Shown one piece after another: positions 27,646 to 36,376 of a stretch of DNA of 64,000 nt (its first letter is position 1; each line of letters starts with the position of its first letter). This DNA comes from Methanobacteriales archaeon HGW-Methanobacteriales-1 (GTDB taxonomy: Archaea; Methanobacteriota; Methanobacteria; Methanobacteriales; Methanobacteriaceae). The notes beneath the pieces were generated by a model. It was not told the DNA's origin, searched no databases, and saw nothing but the letters and a program-made list of their open reading frames with translations. A program made the translations under genes and the position numbers. The stretch lies in the NCBI GenBank assembly GCA_002839705.1, contig PGYO01000008.1, positions 1-64,000 of the forward strand, written 5' to 3'.

Positions 27646-28218
27646 ATGAAAAAATATCTTCCAATACTGGCTATAATAGCCTTGGTGGTATTTGTGGCGG
27701 GGTGTGTTGATAGTGGAACTACTAATAACACTACATCTAACATCACTGTACCAGATATCCCATCAAAAACCTATGCTAAGGATGGAATTTCTTTTAAATA
27801 CCCTGAATCGTGGACTAAGAGTAATGTGGTTAGTAAAACTACTAATACTTTGGCAATTGTTGCAGATCCAGATTCTGCAGATTCAAGCGGGAATTATAAC
27901 ACTTTAGCTGCAATTCAAACAGTTGCTTTACCTTCCAACATGACTCTGAAAGAAGCATATGATTCTATTTATTCAAATTATGAGAATGATTCGTCATATG
28001 TGATTGTTTCACAAAGAGTTTTTACTATAGATGGAACTACTGCCTATGAGAATATACATAAAATAAAGGTTAATGGAGTCACAAAAAAAGAAAGAGCAAC
28101 CTGGTTAGAGAAAAACGGAACAATATATGTTATATTGTGTGGAACTCTGCCTAGTGACTTTGATAGTCAACAAACCAACTTTGATTTAATCACTTATTCA
28201 TTCAAAGTTACTGCTTGA
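27646..28218 (+). CDS. PsbP-like secreted lipoprotein (second of a pair)
   Basis: I prefer the ATG at 27646 (190 aa), preceded by GGAGTGAGCGAA, to the GTG at 27637 that lies within the ribosome site. The product has a signal peptide with lipobox VAGC (Cys20 of the mature reading), then a domain with ISFKYPESWTKS and a closing NFDLITYSFKV. It parallels the preceding lipoprotein, so the pair arose by duplication. The 250-bp gap between them has its own TATA-like TTCTATATATTATGG region near 27620, so they may be regulated separately. Confidence 0.7.
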   Translation: MKKYLPILAIIALVVFVAGCVDSGTTNNTTSNITVPDIPSKTYAKDGISFKYPESWTKSNVVSKTTNTLAIVADPDSADSSGNYNTLAAIQTVALPSNMTLKEAYDSIYSNYENDSSYVIVSQRVFTIDGTTAYENIHKIKVNGVTKKERATWLEKNGTIYVILCGTLPSDFDSQQTNFDLITYSFKVTA

Positions 28219-28398
28219 TTAATCAAACTCTTTTTTTATTTTATTTCATTTTTTTAAACATTTAGAACACATTAATATTGAAATTAATAAATTTAAACTT
28301 ATGAAATTCCCCATAAATGAAATAGTTGGGTATAAGTTTATATTCTCAAAATATCAATAGAATTATACTAATGGTCATATAATTAAACTAATCTTAAC
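28219..28398. other. AT-rich spacer before the RNA candidate at 28399
   Basis: No ORF is seen. Minus- and plus-strand T-runs after the lipoprotein stop may terminate transcription. Two TATA-like boxes, AATTATACTA (28361-28370) and CATATAATTA (28376-28385), could drive the hairpin element and the NusA-like gene downstream. Confidence 0.4.
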
Positions 28399-28470
28399 TG
28401 GCCATACCTGTTCATTTTTTCTAGCTCTAAGGCTGTTGATAGGTAATAGTGGGCCATTAAGTCTTTTTAT
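28399..28470 (+). ncRNA. Candidate structured RNA upstream of the NusA-like gene
   Basis: Nested complementary segments stand out in an AT-rich gap. TGGCC (28399-28403) pairs with GGCCA (28452-28456), ACCT (28406-28409) pairs with AGGT (28441-28444), and AGC/GCT close a small apical hairpin (28423-28434). A T-rich run, GTCTTTTTATTAT, follows immediately. TATA-like boxes lie 20-35 bp upstream. It may be a small stable RNA or a leader element of the KH-domain gene 95 bp further on. I match it to no known RNA family, and it lacks C/D boxes. Confidence 0.4.
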
Positions 28471-28564
28471 TATATTGATTTTTAAGAAAAAATTTATTTA
28501 CTCATCTATCAAAATTTCTTTAAAATTATTATTAAATATCACAAAAAAGAGAGGAGGAATGTGA

Positions 28565-29059
28565 ATGGATTTACCAATATGTGATGTCTGTCTACAAAGC
28601 GGGATACTTTGTAAAGGATGTGAAAATAAGCTTAAAACTGGTGAAATAAGCCAAATGGAGCTGGACATTGCAAAAATACTTTACAATCTGGGTGATGGGC
28701 AAATAAGCTTTAAAAAGGCCGTAGATATGGGGAATGTGGCCATAATTATCACAGAAAAGGACCAGGTAGGGAAAGTAATTGGTAAAGGTGGAAATGTAGT
28801 GAGTGCCATATCTAAAGAAATTGGAAAGAATGTAAGGGTTATTGGTGATGAATCTGATCTTAAATCCGTTTCTAAGGATATTCTAGCCCCTGCAAGGATT
28901 TCAGGGATAAATGTAGTATATGGGACTGATGGTGAGCAAAAATTTAAGATAAGGGTGCTGAGGGAAGACGCTCGCAGAATACCCTCGAATTTAGACAAAT
29001 TAAACGAGATTATCGAGTCTTTAACTGGGGAAAAAACCAAAATTGTACTGGATGACTAG
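28565..29059 (+). CDS. NusA-like KH-domain protein with N-terminal zinc finger
   Basis: The 164-aa protein starts with a zinc knuckle, C6, C9, C16 and C19 (CDVC and CKGC). A KH domain with the GKGG RNA-binding loop (VGKVIGKGGNVVSAIS, near residues 75-90) follows, and then a second KH-like half (RVLREDARRIPSN). This resembles archaeal NusA-type factors but with an added zinc finger. It probably binds RNA during transcription or translation. A very strong GAGAGGAGGAATGTGA ribosome site precedes the ATG, and a possible structured leader lies upstream. Confidence 0.75.
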   Translation: MDLPICDVCLQSGILCKGCENKLKTGEISQMELDIAKILYNLGDGQISFKKAVDMGNVAIIITEKDQVGKVIGKGGNVVSAISKEIGKNVRVIGDESDLKSVSKDILAPARISGINVVYGTDGEQKFKIRVLREDARRIPSNLDKLNEIIESLTGEKTKIVLDD

Positions 29060-29199
29060 TAGATCTATAAATGAGCCTTATTTAAATGAATTAAATAATT
29101 ATTTCAGATTATATCCAGATAATTAACTCCTAAATGAGTTAAAACAATTATACTCAAATATATCATACATTAAATAAATAAACCAAATGAGTCGTTATC

Positions 29200-30354
29200 A
29201 TGGAAATTGTACTTTGTGTAACAGGCAGTGTGGCTGCAGTAGAAACGGTTAAGCTTGCTCGAGAACTTCGGCGACAAGGAGCCGATGTAAAATGTTTTAT
29301 GAGTGATGATGCTTGTCATATAATTCATCCTTATGCTTTAGAATTCGCCACCGGCCAGGAAGTAGTTCTGGAACTCACGGGAAAAATTGAACATGTGAAA
29401 TATGCTCAAGCAGATCTTGTTTTGGTAGCACCGGCCACAGCCAATGTTATCAGTAAATTTGCATATAAAATGGCAGATAATCCTATAAATACTCTTCTTA
29501 TAACGGCTTTGGGCCATGATACACCTATTGTAATGGTTCCATCCATGCATGATTCCATGTACCGTTCTATAGAAGAGAATATCCACAAACTGGAAGAAGA
29601 AGGAATAAACTTTGTTCTACCTAGACTGGACGAAGGAAAGGCCAAATTCCCTTATCTGGAGGATATTGTTCTTCAGGCATTGAGACAAATTAATAACTCA
29701 GAAAATGATTTAAAAGGTAAAAAAGTCCTTATCAGTGCGGGAGGGACTTACGAGGCCATAGATCCTATTCGTGGCATTTCCAATCGCAGTTCAGGTAAAA
29801 TGGGCATTGAAATTGCTAAAGAGGCATTTATTCGAGGTGCAGAGGTTATTATGTTGGTGGGTGAGGTTAGCGTACCTGTTCCCCAATCATTTGAGTCTAT
29901 TAAAACAGTATCCAGCAAAGAAATGAATCAAAAAGCCCTGGAAATTATCCCGGAGTTTGATATTTTTGTATCATCTGCTGCGGTATCTGATTTTTCACCG
30001 TCAATTATAGAAAACAGCAAAATATCCTCGGATAATAAATTAGAGTTGGAATTAAAGCCAAATCCTAAAATTATTAATCAAATAAAACATAAAAATCCAG
30101 ATATTTTTCTGGTGGGCTTTAAGGCAGAATATAATATCTCTGAAAGTGAATTAATTGATTCTGCGAAAAAACAGATGGTAAAATCAGGCACGGATTTGGT
30201 AGTGGCCAATGATGTTTCTGTGGATGGATCTGGCTTTGGATCTGACAAAAATAAGGTAATGTTAGTGGATGATGAAGTCCAAAATATTCCTTTAAGTTCT
30301 AAAAAAGAAATTGCTCAAATGATCTGGGATAGAATATTACTTAAAATTGATTAA
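29200..30354 (+). CDS. coaBC: Bifunctional phosphopantothenoylcysteine decarboxylase/synthetase
   Basis: The 384-aa protein joins a CoaC flavoprotein domain (residues 1-165, with CVTGSVAAVE and the PATANVISKFAYKMADN motif holding the catalytic Asn) to a CoaB synthetase domain (about 170-384, with KVLISAGGTYEAIDPIRGISNRSSGKMG). It turns 4'-phosphopantothenate and cysteine into 4'-phosphopantetheine for coenzyme A. The domain order and length match the standard enzyme. The gene has its own AT-rich upstream region and no close partner. Confidence 0.93.
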   Translation: MEIVLCVTGSVAAVETVKLARELRRQGADVKCFMSDDACHIIHPYALEFATGQEVVLELTGKIEHVKYAQADLVLVAPATANVISKFAYKMADNPINTLLITALGHDTPIVMVPSMHDSMYRSIEENIHKLEEEGINFVLPRLDEGKAKFPYLEDIVLQALRQINNSENDLKGKKVLISAGGTYEAIDPIRGISNRSSGKMGIEIAKEAFIRGAEVIMLVGEVSVPVPQSFESIKTVSSKEMNQKALEIIPEFDIFVSSAAVSDFSPSIIENSKISSDNKLELELKPNPKIINQIKHKNPDIFLVGFKAEYNISESELIDSAKKQMVKSGTDLVVANDVSVDGSGFGSDKNKVMLVDDEVQNIPLSSKKEIAQMIWDRILLKID

Positions 30355-30621
30355 GGTGTTTGTTATAATGCATGATGATAATTTAGTGAAACATCAGGTC
30401 ATTATTAACCATTTAATTTATTTTTATTTTAATTAATTTTCTAAATTTTCATAAAAATATCTGCTAAATTTCAAAAGATAAACTAAACTTAATTATAACT
30501 AAATTTAGTAAATAATTTTTTCAAAATTTATTAATTCCATAATTTATTTAAAAATAATATTCATTCAAATTCATTAAAATAAAATAATAATGTTCAAATT
30601 CCTTTTAAAATCAATAAAATG
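30355..30621. other. AT-rich spacer between coaBC and the RNA candidate at 30622
   Basis: No ORF is supported. A CATGATGATAA stretch near 30371 resembles a box C but has no matching box D at a sensible distance. The rest is very A/T-rich, up to a sharp rise in GC at the structured element. Confidence 0.4.
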
Positions 30622-30741
30622 AGGTAAGTATTCACCTTCCAGAGTTTTGCCGCTTGTGGGAGTAGTAATTAATATAAAGACAAATACTCTGGAGGTGATA
30701 TTATGGCCACATGTTAGATAATGTGTGGGTAATTCCTACCT
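30622..30741. ncRNA. Candidate three-way-junction structured RNA
   Basis: This GC-enriched island in a 561-bp gene-free gap can fold into three helices. P1 pairs 30622-30628 with 30735-30741 and closes the whole element. P2 pairs CCACA (30707-30711) with TGTGG (30724-30728). P3 is a 12- to 13-bp stem pairing 30633-30645 with 30686-30697, with one bulged base and a 40-nt loop. P1 has an A-C mismatch if read on the plus strand but a G-U pair on the minus strand, which favours minus-strand transcription. A minus-strand TTTATATTTT box lies at 30754-30763. No known RNA family is recognised. The location next to the fibrillarin/Nop5 genes is suggestive only. Confidence 0.5.
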
Positions 30742-30915
30742 TATGTATTTTCTAAAATATAAAGTTTACACTTAAAATTAAAAAAGATTTTAAAATAATT
30801 TTATTAAAAAATTCGGGCAATAATCGTAATTATTTTTGAAAAATGGACTTTAATATCCAATTAAAATATTATTGGAATCAATAAGAATTCAATCAAAAAT
30901 CACCAAATTTCAACT
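30742..30915. other. AT-rich 3' region of the fibrillarin gene
   Basis: Between the RNA candidate and the end of the fibrillarin gene lies A/T-rich sequence with no ORF. It contains the minus-strand TTTATATTTT box at 30754-30763, the possible promoter of the candidate RNA, and T-rich runs suitable for ending the minus-strand operon. Confidence 0.35.
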
Positions 30916-31581
30916 CTAAAAACTTCTCTCCACTACTAGGCCCAGATGGTCTTTTTCATAGGGTTCTAATTTGATTTTTTCCACTATATTAAATCCATGG
31001 GTTTTTAATTTTGATTCTTCTTCTCTGAAAATCTTTTGCGGCTTTTTAGTCACATCAATACTTCTGGCCTTAATCATGAGCATTCCTTGACCTTCTTCTT
31101 TTAAAAATAATCTCATATTATCCATGAATAATTCGCTCTGTTGTGGTTGGGCCACATCACAGTAAATAAAATCCACTTTTTCAACTAAATTCAAATAACG
31201 ATTTGGCCGAGTAGCATCGTCCAGTAAAGGCACCATATTTTCCCTTTTTTCACATACTCTAACCAGTTCTCTCATCATCCTGGGAGAAAATTCCAGACAA
31301 TAAATTAAACCTTCAGGAGCCATATCCGATATGTGGGATGGGGTAGTACCAGAAGAAGCTCCTAAATAAAGAACTTTAGAGTCAGATGATAGTTTTAAAT
31401 TCTCCAAACCATTTAAAATCGCTGCTCCTAATTTAGAACGGCGCGGGTCCCAAACACGATATTCTTTACCTTCCCAATCAAGAAGCTTTTCTCCATATAC
31501 CTTGTATTCTGGACTAAGATTAGGGGTTACCAGTGAATGATCCATAAGATATACTCTATTTATTCCCTCTATTTTTTCCAT
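30916..31581 (-). CDS. flpA: Fibrillarin-like rRNA/tRNA 2'-O-methyltransferase
   Basis: The 221-aa enzyme is the methyltransferase of archaeal C/D-box RNPs, acting on rRNA and tRNA at sites chosen by guide RNAs. The SAM-binding region shows VLYLGASSGTTPSHISD near residues 70-86, LIYCLEFSPRMMREL and the DVAQPQQSE motif. Length and motifs are typical. It lies downstream of nop5 in the same direction, but a small membrane-protein gene separates the two, whereas they are usually adjacent. The ATG follows ATGGTGTTAAT. Confidence 0.95.
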   Translation of the reverse strand: MEKIEGINRVYLMDHSLVTPNLSPEYKVYGEKLLDWEGKEYRVWDPRRSKLGAAILNGLENLKLSSDSKVLYLGASSGTTPSHISDMAPEGLIYCLEFSPRMMRELVRVCEKRENMVPLLDDATRPNRYLNLVEKVDFIYCDVAQPQQSELFMDNMRLFLKEEGQGMLMIKARSIDVTKKPQKIFREEESKLKTHGFNIVEKIKLEPYEKDHLGLVVERSF

Positions 31582-31614
31582 ATTAACACCATGATTAATT
31601 AAACTTAATTTAAA

Positions 31615-31914
31615 TTATTTTACTTCCCTTTTTTTTGAGTTAGACATTTTACAATTCTCTCGCATATCCTGTAGTGTTTCGTGAATTTCGGTCTGGGTCT
31701 GATAGACCACTGACTGGATATTTCCTGATTCCTGATTAATATTGTCTATCAATTCTTCTGTCATTTGATGCTGGAGTTCTATCAAGCTCTTAAGATTCAT
31801 AAAATTCTGTTTCAATCTTCTTTCAACGCTTAAAGAGAACCATATGGCAGTAATAGCCAGAATAATGGATAAAATACTGGAAACAGTATAAATTATGGGT
31901 AAAATATCTAACAC
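31615..31914 (-). CDS. Small membrane coiled-coil protein between nop5 and fibrillarin genes
   Basis: The product has one N-terminal membrane helix (about residues 8-30, IYTVSSILSIILAITAIWF) followed by a cytoplasmic coiled coil (RRLKQNFMNLKSLIELQHQM and onward) and a basic tail. I place the start at the GTG at 31914 (99 aa), 4 bases after AGGTGAT. The GTG at 31923 lies within that site. The gene is 22 bp from nop5 and 33 bp from the fibrillarin gene, so all three share a transcript. I recognise no family. Confidence 0.65.
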   Translation of the reverse strand: MLDILPIIYTVSSILSIILAITAIWFSLSVERRLKQNFMNLKSLIELQHQMTEELIDNINQESGNIQSVVYQTQTEIHETLQDMRENCKMSNSKKREVK

Positions 31915-31936
31915 AATTATCACCTATTATTAATCC

Positions 31937-33142
31937 CTATTTTTTCCTTTTTTTCTTCTTTTTCTTTTTAGAATATTTTTTATATTGTTTTGGACTTGAT
32001 TTAGTAACCTTTTTAGATTTGGTAACTCTTTTAGGGAATGGATTATCTTTATTAATAGTTTCTAATCTTTCCAGATAACCTTCTTTAATACTATGGTCAA
32101 ATTCACCAGAGAAAAGATCTTTACGCGCGGCCAGAGATAATTTAGCAGCTAATGTCCGGGCAATTTTTCCCCTTAGCCACCATTTGCCCCCTCTAATATC
32201 GGGATGCTGATATATGAGTCCGTGCTTGGGAGGTCGCTCGCCGGTCTTTAAATGTCTGAATAATGCCTTTTCAGCCCCCATAATTTGGATAGTACTGGAA
32301 GGGAAGAGTGCTAATTGTTTTATGCTTCCGGCATGAGCAATCAATTTAGCACCAAGAGAAGCACCTGCCAAATCTCTTAGATTAGGGGCAATTTTCTCCA
32401 TTTTAAAATCTACATAAGTTTCTATGGATTGGCGAGATTCTTGTAGTGCTTTGAGGGACTTAGCAAATCCTTGAATTATTAAAATATCTTCTTCTTCAAT
32501 ATCGGCCCCCATACTACTATCTATTTCCAGATTATGTCCACTTAAGTCTTGCTGGATTATTTGATCGCGGTGGCCGTGCTGGGCCACAAAGCTCACATAG
32601 ACCTCGTGATTTCGCACAAAATCCAATTCTGGAAAATGCACACCGTACCATTCTCTTATTCTTTCAGAGAGTTTTCCTATGGATTCATCCAATTCATCTA
32701 AAGAACTTATGGCTTGTATTAAAAGCTTATCCTCTGCTTCAGACGATTCCCTTATTTGATGGAGAGTAACATCCAGGTAAATATCATGTATTCTTGGCTT
32801 AAATTCTTCTTCAGTGTTTATAAAGCCAATTTCTAGCAATATTTGCGTTAAATTGGAGCGAAGGTGTTCTCCACCAGGATTTGGATTTTTAAATTCGAAT
32901 TTTTCACTATTTTTTAGATGTTGGTAGTTGGAACTACCTTTGTTGGTCTCTATGATGATGGATTCGTATTTTTTCCCGATTCTATTTAATAATGCTTCTT
33001 CTTCTACCAGTAAAACTCCTTCTCGAATTTTTAAAAGCCGGGAAGAAATTTTACTCGGTGGGAAAAGTTCATAATCCAAAAGAGTCAAATCTTCATTAAA
33101 GACCATGAAACCGGCCAGACAATTAGTAAGATAACAATTCAT
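31937..33142 (-). CDS. nop5: Nop5/Nop56-58 C/D-box RNP scaffold protein
   Basis: The 401-aa protein is the core scaffold of C/D-box RNPs and links guide RNA with L7Ae to fibrillarin. The long central coiled coil is followed by the Nop domain with ASLGAKLIAHAGSIKQLA near residues 262-279 and the ALFRHLKTGERPPKHGLI motif that contacts RNA. A lysine-rich tail (KKYSKKKKKKKRKK) closes the protein. It heads the minus-strand operon with the membrane gene and fibrillarin and is divergent from pyrD. Confidence 0.95.
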   Translation of the reverse strand: MNCYLTNCLAGFMVFNEDLTLLDYELFPPSKISSRLLKIREGVLLVEEEALLNRIGKKYESIIIETNKGSSNYQHLKNSEKFEFKNPNPGGEHLRSNLTQILLEIGFINTEEEFKPRIHDIYLDVTLHQIRESSEAEDKLLIQAISSLDELDESIGKLSERIREWYGVHFPELDFVRNHEVYVSFVAQHGHRDQIIQQDLSGHNLEIDSSMGADIEEEDILIIQGFAKSLKALQESRQSIETYVDFKMEKIAPNLRDLAGASLGAKLIAHAGSIKQLALFPSSTIQIMGAEKALFRHLKTGERPPKHGLIYQHPDIRGGKWWLRGKIARTLAAKLSLAARKDLFSGEFDHSIKEGYLERLETINKDNPFPKRVTKSKKVTKSSPKQYKKYSKKKKKKKRKK

Positions 33143-33338
33143 AAAAACTAATTTGTTTGATGTGATTTAAATTATTTGACTTTTTAGAGAGATATTTATA
33201 AAAGAATCTTAGAAAAAATTATTTACAAAAATTAAATTTAAAATAAATTACGATTTAATATAATGACTAAAACCATTGGTAACAAAACAGTAAATTAATC
33301 TGCTGATTTGAGCAATATAAATTTTTAGAGGTTTAAAA

Positions 33339-34244
33339 ATGATGGAAATCGAATTATTCGGGATTAAAATGAAAAATCCTACCATGTTGGCTGCAGGGGT
33401 AATGGGCAGTACCGCAGCATCACTAAATTGGGTATCTCGATGCGGGGCCGGGGCAGTGGTAAGTAAATCATTCTCTAAAATGCCTAATAAAGGATATAAA
33501 AATCCCACCACAGTGGAAGTTAATGGAGGAATTATAAATGCCATAGGCCTTTCCAGTCCTGGTGTAGAAACGTTTAAAAAAGAGCTGGAATCTCTCAATG
33601 GTTATGTGCCAAAGATCGCATCAATTTATGGGGCCACTCCTGAAGAATTTTCTCAAATCGCTGGTGAAATAGAAGATCTGGTTGATTTAGTTGAGTTAAA
33701 TGTATCATGTCCTCATGCCATGGGTGGCTGTGGGGCGGCCATAGGTCAAGATAAGGATTTAACATTCAATGTGGTTAAATCGGTTAAAGATACAGTATCA
33801 GTTCCAGTGATGGTTAAATTAACTCCCAATGTGACTGATTTAACAGAGATTGCACTTAGTGCTGAAAAAGCCGGCTGTGATGGATTAACTTTAATCAATT
33901 CTCTAGGTCCTGGTATGAAAATTGATTTAGAAACCGGCCGCCCGATATTATCTAATAAATTTGGAGGAATGTCTGGGCCTGCCATAAAACCTATTGCTCT
34001 TAGATGTGTATTTGAAACATATGCTGTGACTAATGTGCCTTTGGTGGGAGTGGGTGGAATATCCAATGCTCAGGATGTTGTAGAATTTTTATATGCTGGG
34101 GCCAGTGCGGTACAAGTGGGAACCGCCATAATGGAAAAAGGCCCGGAAATTTTTGCAGAAATTTGCACTGGCCTTGAAAAATTCATGAAAGAACATGAAT
34201 TCAATTCCATATCTGAAATGGTGGGTCTGGCTCACAAATTTTAG
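33339..34244 (+). CDS. pyrD: Dihydroorotate dehydrogenase, catalytic subunit
   Basis: The 301-aa class 1B enzyme oxidises dihydroorotate to orotate in pyrimidine synthesis, using FMN. The motifs are AAGVMGSTAASL near the start, NGGIINAIGLSSPGVE, ELNVSCPHAMGGCG (with the catalytic cysteine region), NSLGPGM and the late VGVGGISNAQDVVEFLYAGASAVQVGT phosphate site. A second ATG follows at 33342. The electron-transfer subunit PyrK is encoded 96 bp downstream, which fits a two-subunit NAD-linked enzyme. Confidence 0.95.
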   Translation: MMEIELFGIKMKNPTMLAAGVMGSTAASLNWVSRCGAGAVVSKSFSKMPNKGYKNPTTVEVNGGIINAIGLSSPGVETFKKELESLNGYVPKIASIYGATPEEFSQIAGEIEDLVDLVELNVSCPHAMGGCGAAIGQDKDLTFNVVKSVKDTVSVPVMVKLTPNVTDLTEIALSAEKAGCDGLTLINSLGPGMKIDLETGRPILSNKFGGMSGPAIKPIALRCVFETYAVTNVPLVGVGGISNAQDVVEFLYAGASAVQVGTAIMEKGPEIFAEICTGLEKFMKEHEFNSISEMVGLAHKF

Positions 34245-34340
34245 ATACAAATCTGAAAATTAATTAGAAAAATTAAAAAAAGTATTTAAAAATTGAATTA
34301 TTATCATTAGTTTTATCTCAATTTGATGTTTGGTGGAAAA

Positions 34341-35150
34341 ATGCATGTTCCAAAGGTTTTAGAAATAAAAGAGGTTTTTGAAGAATCAGAAACTGTAAAA
34401 ACATTTATATTTGACTGGGATATGAATTCAGAGGATATGATTCCTCAACCTGGTCAGTTCATGATGTTATGGGATTTTGAAGATGAAAAACCCATGTCCA
34501 TTTCATCTATAGATCCAGTTAAGGGAGAATTAGGAATATCTATTAAGAAAGTGGGAGAATTCACTTCTAACGTCCATAAACTTGAAAAAGGTGATAAATT
34601 AGGCCTTCGAGGACCTTATGGCAGAGGATTTGATTTAAAAGGCTCTAAAATACTGGCAGTTGGGGGCGGAATAGGAATGGCACCTATTGCTTCTTTGGTG
34701 AATCATGCCTTAATTAGAGGCGTGAAAGTTGATGTGGTTAGTGCATCACTTACCTTAGACGAATTATTGTTCGTAAATAGAATGAAAAAAGCAGGGGCCA
34801 GTGTTTTCACCTGTACTGATGATGGAACCTGTGGATTCCAGGGATTTGCCACTGATCGAGTAGAAGCAATCTTAATGGACCATTACTATGATATGATTGT
34901 AACCTGCGGCCCAGAACTAATGATGAGTGGAATTCTGGAAATGGCCAAAAAACATGAGATTCCCGCCCAGTTTTCCATGGAGCGTTGGATGAAATGTGCC
35001 ATGGGAATTTGTGGCCAGTGTTGTGTAGATGATACTGGATGGAGAGTTTGTGTCGAGGGGCCTGTTTTCTGGAGCCATGAGGTGAATCTGATTAAAGAGT
35101 TTGGTGAATACCGAAGAGACTCATCAGGGACTCGAAATTACTATAAATAG
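34341..35150 (+). CDS. pyrK: Dihydroorotate dehydrogenase electron-transfer subunit
   Basis: I choose the ATG at 34341 (269 aa), preceded by TTTGGTGGAAAA, over upstream TTG/ATG codons that fall before this ribosome site. The protein has an FAD-binding ferredoxin reductase-like domain (PGQFMMLWDF, KPMSISS, GDKLGLRGPYGRGF), an NAD-binding region (ILAVGGGIGMAPIASL) and a C-terminal [2Fe-2S] cluster, CAMGICGQCC with a further cysteine in RVCVEGPVF. It passes electrons from PyrD to NAD. Confidence 0.93.
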   Translation: MHVPKVLEIKEVFEESETVKTFIFDWDMNSEDMIPQPGQFMMLWDFEDEKPMSISSIDPVKGELGISIKKVGEFTSNVHKLEKGDKLGLRGPYGRGFDLKGSKILAVGGGIGMAPIASLVNHALIRGVKVDVVSASLTLDELLFVNRMKKAGASVFTCTDDGTCGFQGFATDRVEAILMDHYYDMIVTCGPELMMSGILEMAKKHEIPAQFSMERWMKCAMGICGQCCVDDTGWRVCVEGPVFWSHEVNLIKEFGEYRRDSSGTRNYYK

Positions 35151-35270
35151 AATATAACTCCAAATTATTTCTCAAATTTTATCTCTTAAATTTATTTAAT
35201 GCGCTTATCCATCATATCCATTTCAACTGGAAACCAATTAAAATGATAATCTAAGTGATGAAGGAATACA

Positions 35271-36317
35271 ATGATCTATAAACTAAAAGGAACACTGACC
35301 TCCGCCATATTCGTGGTTTTAATTTTGATAATAGCTTCGTTTTTTGTTTTATCTCCATTTATAAGCATGATAATATTGGGAGCCATTTTTGCCTATGCTA
35401 TACGACCTATATCCAGTAGAATGAACCCTTATCTTAAATTTGAATCAGTTTCCATTTTCGTGGCTATGATACTGGTTATTACTCCATTAATTTTAATAAT
35501 AGCCTTCAGTATAAGTACTATAATTGATTCTGCACCAGTTATTATGGGTGCGGCAAGTAATGTAGATGCTGGAAGTTTAAATCAGACTATTAACCAAACA
35601 TCAACCCAAATTGCAAGTTATATACCTGGTGCTTTCCAGCCATCAGCTAATTCTATCATTAATGGCTTTAAAAGTTTAATTAATGCAGGGTTGAATGTAG
35701 TTTTAGGTTATGCGGGGGATATAGTTCAATCGATACCTATGGTTGCTTTACAGCTATTTATATTCACTGCTTCTACATTTTACTTGGCTAAAGATGGTGA
35801 TAAAATATTAGAATACTTAAGATATGCTTTACCTCAGGAGAGAAGGAGTTTTTTCCGTAAACTGTCTGAGGAAGTAGAAAGAGTTCTAAAGAGCATATTT
35901 TATGGTCATTTTTTGACGGCTTTAATCATTGGAATAATGGCGGCACTGGGTTTCTATATTTTAGGATATCCTTATGCTCTATTTTTAGGAATATTGACTG
36001 GATTTTTGCAGCTCATACCAATTATTGGTCCTTGGCCAACCTATACTGCTCTTGCTATCTATGATTTTGCCACCGGCAATATTCCAAGAGGCATAATAGT
36101 GTTATTGTTTGGATTTTTCCTTAGTGGTAGTGATATTTACATCCGTCCTAAATTATCAGGAAAATATGCCGATATTCATCCCCTAATTTTTCTTTTAGGA
36201 TTTTTAGGAGGCCCCCTAGTATTTGGTATTGTTGGATTCATTTTAGGACCTTTAATTTTGGGAGTAACTTATGCTGCACTACTGGCCTATAAAAATAATG
36301 ACCCAAATGAGTCTTAA
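35271..36317 (+). CDS. AI-2E family transporter (PerM-like)
   Basis: The 348-aa membrane protein has about seven or eight helices and the AI-2E/PerM pattern: SPFISMIILGAIFAYAIRPIS near residues 27-47, a large loop of about 70 residues, then FYLAKDGDKILEYL, a central GHFLTALIIGIMAALGFYILG and a closing FGIVGFILGPLILGVTYAAL. Members export varied small molecules or ions, so the substrate cannot be read from sequence. The ATG follows AGGAATACA. It is convergent with the secreted protein at 36477. Confidence 0.85.
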   Translation: MIYKLKGTLTSAIFVVLILIIASFFVLSPFISMIILGAIFAYAIRPISSRMNPYLKFESVSIFVAMILVITPLILIIAFSISTIIDSAPVIMGAASNVDAGSLNQTINQTSTQIASYIPGAFQPSANSIINGFKSLINAGLNVVLGYAGDIVQSIPMVALQLFIFTASTFYLAKDGDKILEYLRYALPQERRSFFRKLSEEVERVLKSIFYGHFLTALIIGIMAALGFYILGYPYALFLGILTGFLQLIPIIGPWPTYTALAIYDFATGNIPRGIIVLLFGFFLSGSDIYIRPKLSGKYADIHPLIFLLGFLGGPLVFGIVGFILGPLILGVTYAALLAYKNNDPNES

Positions 36318-36376
36318 GATGAAAAATTGATAAGTTAATTGAATATTTTGAAATTTTAAAAAAATAAAAAAAGATT

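Noticed and set aside
30371-30410. Possible C/D-box RNA after coaBC (ATGATGA near 30372)
   Set aside because: No box D (CTGA) at a proper distance on the same strand, and no terminal stem.
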